From a virus: DNA of 64,000 nucleotides. How positions within the stretch are numbered: the first letter of the stretch is position 1; each line of letters opens with the position of its first letter. The stretch is taken from positions 26,103-90,102 of the IMG/VR virus record IMGVR_UViG_3300044684_000161. One strand, given 5' to 3'. The position numbers and the translations under genes are program-made. Below, piece after piece: positions 57,142 through 63,860 of this stretch. The notes beneath the pieces are model-generated. The model was given only the letters and a program-made list of their open reading frames with translations, was not told the origin of the DNA and made no database searches.

Positions 57142-57318
57142 TTAGTCTGCCTTGACCCAGGCGTCGAATTGCTCATCCAAGCCGGCCTCATGAATCAGCG
57201 ACAGCGGATGCACAAACGGGGCGAAGATGCCTTCCGCCTTTAGGCCATGAGCATCGGCGAATTCCTTAGCAACCGCGAAGATTTCAGCGTCGGTGCTCAT
57301 GTCGTTCAGCTTGCTCAT
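57142..57318 (-). CDS. 58-residue small protein
   Basis: ATG 57318 with GGGGCAG upstream: MSKLNDMSTDAEIFAVAKEF, ADAHGLKAEGIFAPFVHPLS, ending AWVKAD. First gene of a leftward accessory operon, with an operator-like palindrome 89 bases upstream. Function unknown. Confidence 0.6.
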   Translation of the reverse strand: MSKLNDMSTDAEIFAVAKEFADAHGLKAEGIFAPFVHPLSLIHEAGLDEQFDAWVKAD

Positions 57319-57406
57319 TTTGCTGCCCCTTTGTGTTCGCGTTGTCGATGTACGTAATGTACGCCAAAACGAACACTTAGGAGCACTTGGGGCGATTGAT
57401 ATTTAT

Positions 57407-57422
57407 TAATCGAATTTGAGTA
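57407..57422. promoter_or_regulatory. Operator-like palindrome
   Basis: TAATCGAATTTGAGTA matches 14 of 16 bases of the operator at 37242-37257, in an AT-rich gap upstream of the leftward operon at 57318. Confidence 0.55.
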
Positions 57423-57444
57423 ATCGATAGCTTTCGCTATGCGT

Positions 57445-57567
57445 TCAGCAGCCGGACATCTGGCTCGCTACTCCGGCAGCGATCAACGCAAGCGCGAGCC
57501 TGCGCAACTCAAGCGATTGAGGATGCTCGGCGCGTAGCTCGAGCAGGTCGCGTGCGGTCTGGCTCAT
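57445..57567 (-). CDS. 40-residue small protein
   Basis: ATG 57567 overlaps the upstream gene end (TGAGATG region): MSQTARDLLELRAEHPQSLE, then LRRLALALIAAGVASQMSGC. Its first 11 residues match the frameshifted gene at 56345. Function unknown. Confidence 0.5.
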   Translation of the reverse strand: MSQTARDLLELRAEHPQSLELRRLALALIAAGVASQMSGC

Positions 57568-57568
57568 C

Positions 57569-57766
57569 TCAGTCCTCGTCGGCGTCGATCGCGAGCAGCA
57601 GGTCCACGTCGTCAGCCGTAATGTGTAGCGACTTGGCGGCGTCGATCTGGCCGCGCATGGCGCTCAATCCATCCAGCGCTGCCGCATGCGTGCTGAACGT
57701 TCCGAGCCAGCGGTCGTCAGCGTATAGACGGCCATCGATGACCGTCATGTCGCGGTTCCAATCCAT
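57569..57766 (-). CDS. Small hypothetical protein
   Basis: A 65-residue protein: MDWNRDMTVIDGRLYADDRW, then STHAAALDGLSAMRGQIDAA, acidic end LLLAIDADED. Unknown function. Confidence 0.6.
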   Translation of the reverse strand: MDWNRDMTVIDGRLYADDRWLGTFSTHAAALDGLSAMRGQIDAAKSLHITADDVDLLLAIDADED

Positions 57767-57778
57767 GATGGCGTCTCC

Positions 57779-58108
57779 CTATGCCGCGCCGAACAACGCG
57801 CGTCCGAGCGCGACGAATGCGTCGGACTGCTCCTCACAAGGGCGAGCGCGACGAATGCGCACAGAGGTCGCCCAGCGCGAGAACTCGGCCTGATCGAACG
57901 GTACCGCGCCGAGCCGATAGATCGGCGATAGACGCGGTCCACCCTCTCGCCGGTACTTACCCGTGGGTTCGGCCATGCGAAGGCTGACGAGCTTGCGCAT
58001 CGCACTCTCAACCGCCTTCTCGTTCAAGTTGAGCTCGCGCTGCAACTCGGGCCGCGTCGCAGTTTCGTGCGCGGACAAATACGCGCAGATTTCGGCGGCG
58101 GCGCTCAT
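57779..58108 (-). CDS. Winged-helix DNA-binding protein
   Basis: A 109-residue protein. Residues 1-60 (AAEICAYLSAHETATRPELQ, NEKAVESAMRKLVSLRMAEP) are a winged helix-turn-helix, the wing followed by RREGGPRLSPIYRLG. Likely a transcription regulator of the early accessory genes. ATG 58108 overlaps the upstream stop (ATGA). Confidence 0.7.
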   Translation of the reverse strand: MSAAAEICAYLSAHETATRPELQRELNLNEKAVESAMRKLVSLRMAEPTGKYRREGGPRLSPIYRLGAVPFDQAEFSRWATSVRIRRARPCEEQSDAFVALGRALFGAA

Positions 58109-58326
58109 CCCTCTGTCACCACAGCATGAGCCTCGGACTCACGCCGACGCTTGGCGTCCTCAAAGCATCGCTCGCACGAGTGCAGTTTGAAGAGGGCGCC
58201 GTAGCCATGGAGCCGACCCTCGCGCTTTTTCACGCCTTCTTTGAGCACTTTGCACTCAAGACATAGCTCCACCACGCGCACGGTCATCGGCCGGCTATTC
58301 CACGCTTGCCGTTCCTTCGGTGTCAT
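58105..58326 (-). CDS. Small zinc-finger-like protein
   Basis: A 73-residue protein from ATG 58326 (AGGAGA upstream). VELCLECKVL and LHSCERCFEDAKRRRE form two CxxC pairs about 26 residues apart, a zinc-ribbon arrangement with a basic tail. Nucleic-acid binding is likely; the target is unknown. Confidence 0.65.
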   Translation of the reverse strand: MTPKERQAWNSRPMTVRVVELCLECKVLKEGVKKREGRLHGYGALFKLHSCERCFEDAKRRRESEAHAVVTEG

Positions 58327-58341
58327 TGTGCGGTCTCCTAC

Positions 58342-58488
58342 CTAGCACCAGAGCACGTCGTCATAGGCGACGTAGTGCGTTTCCAGGAGGTGCCCACTGT
58401 GGCTGAACACGTCGACGCGGAAAAATGGCCGCAGCCCCATCGCGAGCGCGCGGTTCCTCGGGTCGAATATCGTCAGCGTGCGATGCAT
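58342..58488 (-). CDS. 48-residue small protein
   Basis: ATG 58488 behind GGAGGG with ideal spacing: MHRTLTIFDPRNRALAMGLR, then PFFRVDVFSHSGHLLETHYV. First gene of a leftward operon; operator-like palindromes lie 95-175 bases upstream. Function unknown. Confidence 0.65.
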   Translation of the reverse strand: MHRTLTIFDPRNRALAMGLRPFFRVDVFSHSGHLLETHYVAYDDVLWC

Positions 58489-58582
58489 GGTGCCCTCCTG
58501 CTCGAAAGTGTGGTGTCACGAAGCGGGAGGCGATTGGTCGAACAGAGCCGTATTTCCCCGTCTGTTCGCTGTCCCACGCTTC

Positions 58583-58596
58583 GATCAAAAATGATC
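58583..58596. promoter_or_regulatory. Palindrome GATCAAAAATGATC
   Basis: Perfect arms GATCA/TGATC in the gap ahead of the operon at 58488; a near copy lies at 45427-45440 before the recombination operon. Confidence 0.5.
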
Positions 58597-58633
58597 AACC
58601 ACGCTCAGAGTCTAGGGCATGTACAAAATATGA

Positions 58634-58662
58634 TGATTGTATTTGATGATCGGATTTGAGGA
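58634..58662. promoter_or_regulatory. Two adjoining operator-like sites
   Basis: TGATTGTATTTGATGA (58634-58649) and TGATCGGATTTGAGGA (58647-58662) each match 11 of 16 bases of the operator at 37242, including the ATTTGA half. Confidence 0.4.
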
Positions 58663-58702
58663 ATGGATAGACGAAACGGCCGGAAGCTCCCGGCCGCGCC
58701 TA

Positions 58703-59365
58703 TCAGGCAGTGCGGGTGATGCGGTGTGGGGTGGTAGGGCGCCACGGCTCAATCTCGGTGACTGAGAATTTCCGCCCCAAACGACGGCCGTGGTAAAAGC
58801 AGCGCTGCTGCAAATTGACCCGCATTGGCTCGACCTCGAACGGCACAACGAATGATTCACCGATCTCCAATTGATCGAACGGATACTTCGTTTTATATGG
58901 CTGTGGCGTCCATTCTATGTCGCGTGTCTGAGCAGGAATGTTCGGCGATGACACGGCTTCAGGATCAAGTCGAATCACGGTCATTCCGGTGATTGAACTG
59001 CGGCAACTGAGTTTCCAGCCGTGCCGCCTCGCGAATCCCTTAGCCGCTTGTCGCACTCGGTCACGTTCCCTCGGCGAAGCGGGAACTGTCATCGACTCTC
59101 CGACGCGCAGCGAACGAAAGTTGTACTTTGACTCACGCATATCCTCGCCATCACCAACATCAGATCGAGGGCGTGGCGTGCGCGTGATGATGAGGTACGT
59201 CCCATCATAGACAGAATCGAACTTGGTTTGCCGAGCGCGCCCCATCTTGCGTAGGAGCGTCATCGCCGATGGGACGACGCCACCGCCCATCTTCACCTTA
59301 TCGGTTTGACCAACCTCAAGTTTGCCGGCGATTCGTCGGATCAATACGGTTAATTCAGTGTTCAT
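58703..59365 (-). CDS. Protein with three tandem copies of a small phage domain (DUF7303-like)
   Basis: A 220-residue protein; ATG 59365 with AAGGAC upstream. Two clear repeats of about 60 residues (YNFRSLRVGESMTVPAS... KLSCRSSITGMTVIRL and YPFDQLEIGESFVVPFE... KFSVTEIEPWRPTTPHRI) follow a weaker one (IAGKLEVGQTDKVKMGGG...). The unit, LxVGES-VP then basic helix then GxKFS strand, resembles DUF7303 of phage proteins. It faces the GGTTAC array, so it may bind there; that is inference. Confidence 0.65.
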   Translation of the reverse strand: MNTELTVLIRRIAGKLEVGQTDKVKMGGGVVPSAMTLLRKMGRARQTKFDSVYDGTYLIITRTPRPRSDVGDGEDMRESKYNFRSLRVGESMTVPASPRERDRVRQAAKGFARRHGWKLSCRSSITGMTVIRLDPEAVSSPNIPAQTRDIEWTPQPYKTKYPFDQLEIGESFVVPFEVEPMRVNLQQRCFYHGRRLGRKFSVTEIEPWRPTTPHRITRTA

Positions 59366-59834
59366 AGGTGTCCTTTGATGGATTGGCATGCTCGTAACCG
59401 CCATACGGTTACTCGCCGAGCACACGGTTTCTAATATTTTCCTTAAAAATCAAAGACGTAACCAGGAAACCGGCGTTGGCTCGGAAGGAGATTAAGAACC
59501 ACGAACACTATACCACACATATTATATTCAATTGTTGGGTATGTATGTGTAAGCAGTATTGTGTGTCTCTCCTTATATATCTATGGTTACTTGGTTACAT
59601 ATACATACAGAATCCTTATGCAGCAAGGGTTTGAGGCGGTAACCAAAGGGTAACCATGGCTCGAAATTTCGGTTACCTCGGTTACGCAAGTCATCGTGCT
59701 TCACGAGCGCTCACGACCCCTCACTTATGTTGCGTCAAAGCCACGGTAATTCTTACCTATCCAGCATTGACCGGTTGTAAGGCTTAGGCCGTCTCGTGAT
59801 ACCATTAGTCAAATACGGTTAACGAGGTCGCAAC
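59366..59834. other. AT-rich divergent gap with GGTTAC array, candidate origin or operator region
   Basis: 469 bases without a gene between divergent operons. Exact GGTTAC hexamers (either strand) lie at 59394, 59407, 59458, 59585, 59593, 59639, 59650, 59671 and 59680. GTAACCG-CCATA-CGGTTAC (59394-59412) is a perfect inverted repeat; pairs at 59585/59593, 59639/59650 and 59671/59680 are direct. CGGTTTC variants occur at 59425 and 59466, and CGGTTAA at 59347 and 59817. An AT-rich stretch (TATTATATTCAATTG, TTATATATCTATGG) separates the clusters. Iterons flanking an AT-rich segment suggest an origin; a multi-site operator is the alternative. Confidence 0.6.
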
Positions 59835-60359
59835 GTGGTCGATTACTTCGAAATGCCGGAGATTCCAGGCCGCAAGTATTTCCGGTGCGAACGACTGCGC
59901 GCAACGCTTGCTATCCCGGCGTGCGCGGGAATGTGGAAGCAGGCCAATCACGAGAACAACGAGGAGCGGCTGCGGTGCAAGTGCTGCCCTCTCGGCGCTG
60001 TGCACGCCGGTGAGACTGCGGCGTCGATGTCGCCGCTCAAAGGCACGTTGATCTGCGGGCGCTGCCACAATCGCGCGTCCCGGCTGATCGGCAAGCACCT
60101 GTGCGTGTCGTGTCAGAACAGGCAGTACGAGTGGCTGAAGGGCAAGAACGCGAAGGGCAGCAAGCCGATCAAGTTGAAGTCGCTCGAGCCGCGCACACTG
60201 CATTACCTGCACGGCCGTGATCCGCGATCGATCTACCTGCCCCTGTCGGCCGACCTCGACGAGCTCATCGTCGCCGCACTCCGCGACTCGATCAACCGCG
60301 TGCGCTTCGCGTATCACGGCGCCATGCGCGGCACGCCTCAGCAACTCAGGCTCTTTTGA
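59835..60359 (+). CDS. Multi-zinc-finger protein, putative regulator
   Basis: A 174-residue protein from GTG 59835. Cysteines are paired: YFRCERL, IPACAGMW, RCKCCPLGA, LICGRCHNR and HLCVSCQNRQYEWL, then a basic stretch (KGKNAKGSKPIKLKS) and a helical C-terminus. This looks like a nucleic-acid-binding zinc protein. It opens the rightward operon downstream of the GGTTAC array and may bind it. No known family was assigned. Confidence 0.65.
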   Translation: MVDYFEMPEIPGRKYFRCERLRATLAIPACAGMWKQANHENNEERLRCKCCPLGAVHAGETAASMSPLKGTLICGRCHNRASRLIGKHLCVSCQNRQYEWLKGKNAKGSKPIKLKSLEPRTLHYLHGRDPRSIYLPLSADLDELIVAALRDSINRVRFAYHGAMRGTPQQLRLF

Positions 60360-60364
60360 AAATC

Positions 60365-60643
60365 ATGAGTGACACCGATCAACAGCCACAGTGGACACTC
60401 ACCGAGCATTGCTGCAGGTGCTGCTTCGGGCGCGTGCTGTTTCGCAAGACATTCGATGGGCGCAAGCTGTACCGCTGCGCGAACTGTGGCGTCGAGCGGG
60501 AAGGGAAGGATGAGACATCGATTTGCAGTTGCGGCATCAAACTCAAGACGCGGATCGACGCCGGCATTCGCTGCGTGCGCAATGACCAGCCCTCGCCTGA
60601 GTGCCCGGTCGAGATCGTGGCCGAACAAGTCAAACCGGTTTGA
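60365..60643 (+). CDS. Cys-rich zinc-ribbon protein
   Basis: A 92-residue protein taken from ATG 60365 (TTG 60356 overlaps the previous stop and is an alternative). EHCCRCCFGRVLFRK, LYRCANCGVE and SICSCGIKLK give at least two zinc-ribbon pairs. Small zinc proteins like this are common in phage early operons. Function unknown. Confidence 0.6.
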   Translation: MSDTDQQPQWTLTEHCCRCCFGRVLFRKTFDGRKLYRCANCGVEREGKDETSICSCGIKLKTRIDAGIRCVRNDQPSPECPVEIVAEQVKPV

Positions 60644-60673
60644 GCATGCGCACAAGCGCGAACAGGAAGGAGT

Positions 60674-60799
60674 ATGAGCAAGGGATTGGTACAGGTATCG
60701 GTCGTCGTGCCGTGCATTGCTGGCATGGTGTATCTCGCGTCGCATGGAAATTCGGGTTGGGGATGGTTAGTCGCGATCGCGATCATTGCGATACTCTAA
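60674..60799 (+). CDS. 41-residue membrane peptide
   Basis: ATG 60674 behind AAGGAG: MSKGLVQVSVVVPCIAGMVY, then LASHGNSGWGWLVAIAIIAI and a final Leu. Two short hydrophobic stretches joined by a turn suggest a hairpin in the membrane. Function unknown. Confidence 0.6.
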   Translation: MSKGLVQVSVVVPCIAGMVYLASHGNSGWGWLVAIAIIAIL

Positions 60800-60875
60800 T
60801 CAGATTGTAAATCTGGTGATTTGGTCGCGTTGAGCCTTATTCGGCGCGTGTTTCTTGAGTTTTAGGCCGAGCGTC

Positions 60876-60892
60876 GGGCGCAAATCGGACGC
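60876..60892 (+). repeat. Distant copy of the GGGCGCA pair
   Basis: GGGCGCAA (60876-60883) followed 11 bp later by the diverged GGACGCGG, the same spacing as the pairs beside the integrase gene. Confidence 0.4.
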
Positions 60893-60904
60893 GGCGAATC
60901 AAAA

Positions 60905-61180
60905 ATGAACAATATTTCAATCTGGAAATTCGACTTAGCCGTCACCGACCGTCAATTGGTGACGATGCCTATCGGCGCGAAGATACTATCGATTCAGTTT
61001 CAAGGCGGCAGCCTGAAGCTGTGGGCTCTCGTCGACCCTGAGGCGGAAACCATAGGCCGTGAGATTGTTATGTACGGCACGGGATGGCCGATGCGGGAAC
61101 ATCCAGGTCAACACCTCGGCACCGTCCAACAAGCAGACGGATACTTCGTCTGGCACTTCTTCGAGCCGGAGAACGAATGA
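60905..61180 (+). CDS. DUF7352-like small protein
   Basis: A 91-residue protein: ISIWKFDLAVTDRQLVTMPI, GAKILSIQFQGGSLKLWALV, then VMYGTGWPM. The beta-rich pattern with MPxGAxIL is found in many phage and bacterial DUF7352 proteins of unknown role. Its stop overlaps the next ATG. Confidence 0.75.
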   Translation: MNNISIWKFDLAVTDRQLVTMPIGAKILSIQFQGGSLKLWALVDPEAETIGREIVMYGTGWPMREHPGQHLGTVQQADGYFVWHFFEPENE

Positions 61181-61623
61181 TGACGATCTCCAAACTCGAA
61201 GCCTTCTGCAGAATGGCAGAGGCGAACCAAGCTGGCGTAGAAGCCGACATTCTCACCCCGGATCACGAGTACACCCTCGTGGGCGCCGACATGGCCGCGC
61301 TGGCGGCCGAGATACGCGAGCTACAGCGCCGGGCGGAGATAGTTTCGGCGCCGGGCGTCGATATCGATCGCGCCCATGATGTCGGCCGCCCGTCTTTCAC
61401 TGGCACATTCACAATGCCGTCAGCGTCAAGCAACGCCATCCCCGATGCTGACGGCTGGATCGAGTGGAAGGGCGGGAAATGTCCGGTAGCTGATAGCGCC
61501 GTCGTCGATGTGAGGTTGGGTGATGGTCGCCATTTTTTGAAATGGAAAGCCGACTATTTGAGATGGACCCATTTTCACTGCATGACTGACATCGTCGCCT
61601 ACCGTATTCCTCGTAGCGCCTGA
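61177..61623 (+). CDS. Hypothetical phage protein with GWIEWKGG motif
   Basis: A 148-residue protein from ATG 61177 (CCGGAGAACGA upstream). The N-terminal half is helical (MAALAAEIRELQRRAEIVSA); the C-terminal half has DADGWIEWKGGKCPV, VDVRLGDGRHF and TDIVAYRI, a beta unit that recurs in phage proteins. Function unknown. Confidence 0.7.
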   Translation: MMTISKLEAFCRMAEANQAGVEADILTPDHEYTLVGADMAALAAEIRELQRRAEIVSAPGVDIDRAHDVGRPSFTGTFTMPSASSNAIPDADGWIEWKGGKCPVADSAVVDVRLGDGRHFLKWKADYLRWTHFHCMTDIVAYRIPRSA

Positions 61624-61687
61624 CTAATCTGGCCGTGTGAATTCGCGCGGCTATGATGTAGCAATTTTTACTACACACGGAGCAAAA

Positions 61688-61978
61688 ATGGACACGAAGA
61701 AACTGGAATCTCTGAAGCTGGCTCTCAAACGCGGTGCGCCGATTGACCCCGAACTCGTCGGCGAACTGATTCAGAACTACGAAGGCGTCGTGCGGGCTGA
61801 GGAGTATTGGGGCGATCGCGCGCCGAAGTTGGTCGACGAGATCAACGCGCTGCGCCCACTTGAGACGTCGCTGCGCGCGATGGTCACGCATTCAAGGCTC
61901 GTGACTGACGCGGCTGAAGCCGCGACGATCGCGCTGGTCGAACTCGATGCGGTGCGGTCGAAGCAGGCGGCATCATGA
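61688..61978 (+). CDS. Small helical hypothetical protein
   Basis: A 96-residue protein; ATG 61688 with GGAGC upstream, preferred to the frame start at 61637. LKLALKRGAPIDPELVGELI, then EINALRPLETSLRAMVTHSR. Coupled to the next gene (ATGA). Confidence 0.65.
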   Translation: MDTKKLESLKLALKRGAPIDPELVGELIQNYEGVVRAEEYWGDRAPKLVDEINALRPLETSLRAMVTHSRLVTDAAEAATIALVELDAVRSKQAAS

Positions 61979-62163
61979 AGCGGTTCCTTTGGGCGGCGTT
62001 CAATTTCGCGACGAGCCCAGTCAACGGGCTCATTTTTTACTTTCTGTTTATCGGGGTCGCACTCGTTGAGACGAGCCCACCTATTGATGTTTGGCTGTCC
62101 ATGTTTCTGCTCATGGGTGGACCCGCGTGGATGGGATACAGGATCGGGAGGGGCGACCGATGA
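61975..62163 (+). CDS. Small two-span membrane protein
   Basis: A 62-residue protein with two hydrophobic segments (NGLIFYFLFIGVALVE and VWLSMFLLMGGPAWMGY) and a basic end. It overlaps both neighbours by 4 bases. Function unknown; a holin-like or phage-exclusion role cannot be judged from sequence. Confidence 0.65.
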   Translation: MKRFLWAAFNFATSPVNGLIFYFLFIGVALVETSPPIDVWLSMFLLMGGPAWMGYRIGRGDR

Positions 62164-62714
62164 TCAACTGGCTCAAGCGGCGCATCGCTTGGCGGGAACT
62201 CGACGAGCTCGAACGGTGGAAGGTGGCCGAGAGTTCGCTGCGGCAATGGCTCGCTGAGTTCCCCGACGTGCGGGATACCCTTGATCATTTGCGCGTGGTC
62301 GCTGCCGGTAGCGTCGGCTTGAACGAGTCGAAGCTGCGTGAGCGGCTGCGCGTGCGTCGGGACTTCATGCGCAAGTTCGATGAGACGATTGCCTCGCTGA
62401 CGCCGCGCACGATGACGGCGACCGAACTCGACTGGCTGGCGTCAATACCGCCCGTCGATCGCGACGAGGCATACCGCCGTTGTGGCGTGAAGTCGATGCG
62501 CCAAGTCAAAATTGAAGATGAAGGGTGGACGGACGGAGCCGTAGCGGACGCGGAGCGAAAAGTGGCGACAGATTGGGACGTTGCCAACGTCAACGATGCG
62601 ATGCTGGCTCACATCCATAGCACGTCCGAGTGGCTAGCCTGCAACGTGCATTCCGAACCTGCACCCGGCCGTATCGACTACCGCTTCCTTGGCGTCACCG
62701 GCGAAGAATCGTGA
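62160..62714 (+). CDS. Hypothetical protein
   Basis: A 184-residue protein from ATG 62160, overlapping the previous stop. Helical (RIAWRELDELERWKVAESSL, RLRVRRDFMRKFDETIASLT), with VDRDEAYRRCGVKSMRQVKI. Unknown function. Its TGA lies inside a promoter-like element. Confidence 0.6.
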   Translation: MINWLKRRIAWRELDELERWKVAESSLRQWLAEFPDVRDTLDHLRVVAAGSVGLNESKLRERLRVRRDFMRKFDETIASLTPRTMTATELDWLASIPPVDRDEAYRRCGVKSMRQVKIEDEGWTDGAVADAERKVATDWDVANVNDAMLAHIHSTSEWLACNVHSEPAPGRIDYRFLGVTGEES

Positions 62715-62723
62715 CGCCATCAT
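62709..62723 (+). promoter_or_regulatory. Recurrent phage promoter-like element
   Basis: TCGTGACGCCATCAT. The predicted first base is A62730, giving a 14-base leader with GGAGG. TCCGCA/TGCGGA (62725-62742) brackets that GGAGG. Confidence 0.5.
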
Positions 62724-62743
62724 GTCCGCATGGAGGTGCGGAT

Positions 62744-62845
62744 ATGGGCAAGGTCTTCGATTTCATCATCGGCGCGGTCCGCGCGGCGGCCGTCGTCGTG
62801 TTCCTGCTCAGCATCGTCTATGTCGTTGCGAGGGCGTACTGGTGA
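62744..62845 (+). CDS. 33-residue membrane peptide
   Basis: ATG 62744 behind GGAGG: MGKVFDFIIGAVRAAAVVVF, then LLSIVYVVARAYW, one membrane helix. Its stop overlaps the GTG of the metallopeptidase gene (GGTGA). Function unknown. Confidence 0.6.
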   Translation: MGKVFDFIIGAVRAAAVVVFLLSIVYVVARAYW

Positions 62846-63378
62846 GTGAAGCCGATGTCGACGACGCGATCCTGAGCGCCTTCGCGGTACCGGAAGGCGC
62901 CGATCATCCGGCCATCATCGCCGAACGGCTGATGAACGACCCGGAGCACAAGCATCTGCGCGAGAACGAGATCAAGATCGAGTACCTGTTCCGCGCGGAC
63001 GGCAAGGTCAAGGGCGGAAAGCTTGTGCTCGGATCGGTGCACGAGCCGACCTGTCAGGGCGAAATGCGGCCGGTGTTCGAGTGGCTGCTCGCGCGCCTAT
63101 TCGGCTACCTGCCCGACTTCGTGATCATTCTCGACCAAGGGTTTTGGGAGAGCGTCCCGCCGATCACACGTGAGGCGCTTCTTTTCCACGAGCTCGCGCA
63201 TGTGAAACAGAAGCTCGACGCATATGGCGCGCCGCGCTTCAACGCACAGACCGGTCTGCCTATCTACGGACTCGTCTCGCATGATATCGAGGAATTCCGG
63301 TCTGTCGTCGAGCGCTACGGGGCGTGGTCCCCCGACGTGGCCGATTTCGTGGCATCCGTGAAACGAGGTGGACTATGA
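62842..63378 (+). CDS. Putative phage metallopeptidase
   Basis: A 178-residue protein from GTG 62842. LFHELAHVKQ holds HELAH at 116-120, the zinc HExxH motif, followed by GLVSHDIEEF with a further acidic residue; KGGKLVLGSVHEPTC and DFVIILDQGFW fit the 'putative phage metallopeptidase' family. Substrates are unknown; a host-takeover or defence role is possible. Coupled at both ends to membrane peptides. Confidence 0.82.
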   Translation: MSEADVDDAILSAFAVPEGADHPAIIAERLMNDPEHKHLRENEIKIEYLFRADGKVKGGKLVLGSVHEPTCQGEMRPVFEWLLARLFGYLPDFVIILDQGFWESVPPITREALLFHELAHVKQKLDAYGAPRFNAQTGLPIYGLVSHDIEEFRSVVERYGAWSPDVADFVASVKRGGL

Positions 63379-63494
63379 CTCGTCTCGTTTGGGCCATCTT
63401 CGGCCCGCTGCTCGCCCTGGCAGTGCTTGCACTATTCGCCGGCATGATGCTCGCCGAGTTGCTACGCAGCGATGACTACACATTGGAGCAATGA
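63375..63494 (+). CDS. 39-residue membrane peptide
   Basis: ATG 63375 overlaps the metallopeptidase stop (ATGA): MTRLVWAIFGPLLALAVLAL, then FAGMMLAELLRSDDYTLEQ. One membrane helix with an acidic tail. Function unknown. Confidence 0.6.
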   Translation: MTRLVWAIFGPLLALAVLALFAGMMLAELLRSDDYTLEQ

Positions 63495-63805
63495 TGGAAA
63501 AGGACTGGAACGAGCGGATGAACGCGATCGAGGATCGCATGCGCAAGCTCGAGGAGCAGCGCGAGCACCGCAATGGCGAGGTGCCCACGCCGCCGATCCC
63601 GTGGAACCAGGGACAGTCGTATGGACCCGCTCAATGCGGAAAGTGCGGGTTAAAGCTCTCTGGCGTGATGTCCTACTGCTGCCCTAATGGCGATTGCCCG
63701 TGCGGTCTCGGTCCGGTCATGTGCGGGGTGAGCGGCGCGATTGGAACCAACGCCGAACCGCTCACCAAGGTCTTTCCCACCGGCGGCCCGCTGATCGGCG
63801 GTTGA
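63491..63805 (+). CDS. Cys-rich protein with zinc ribbon
   Basis: A 104-residue protein; coiled N-terminus (IEDRMRKLEEQREHRNGEVP), then CGKCGLKLSGVMSYCCPNGD and CPCG, a zinc ribbon seen in many phage proteins, and a Gly/Pro-rich end. ATG 63491 or 63494 are both possible. Function unknown. Confidence 0.65.
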   Translation: MMEKDWNERMNAIEDRMRKLEEQREHRNGEVPTPPIPWNQGQSYGPAQCGKCGLKLSGVMSYCCPNGDCPCGLGPVMCGVSGAIGTNAEPLTKVFPTGGPLIGG

Positions 63806-63860
63806 CAGATTTCGCTGTACCGCGCCGGCCGGTCGCCGGCATCCAATGGAGCAAACGAGC

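Noticed and set aside
62730-62845. Leaderless ATG at 62730 seven bases after the promoter-like element
   Set aside because: The frame reads as a Ser/Arg-rich shadow; the membrane peptide at 62744 with GGAGG is the better start, so A62730 is taken as the transcript start only.
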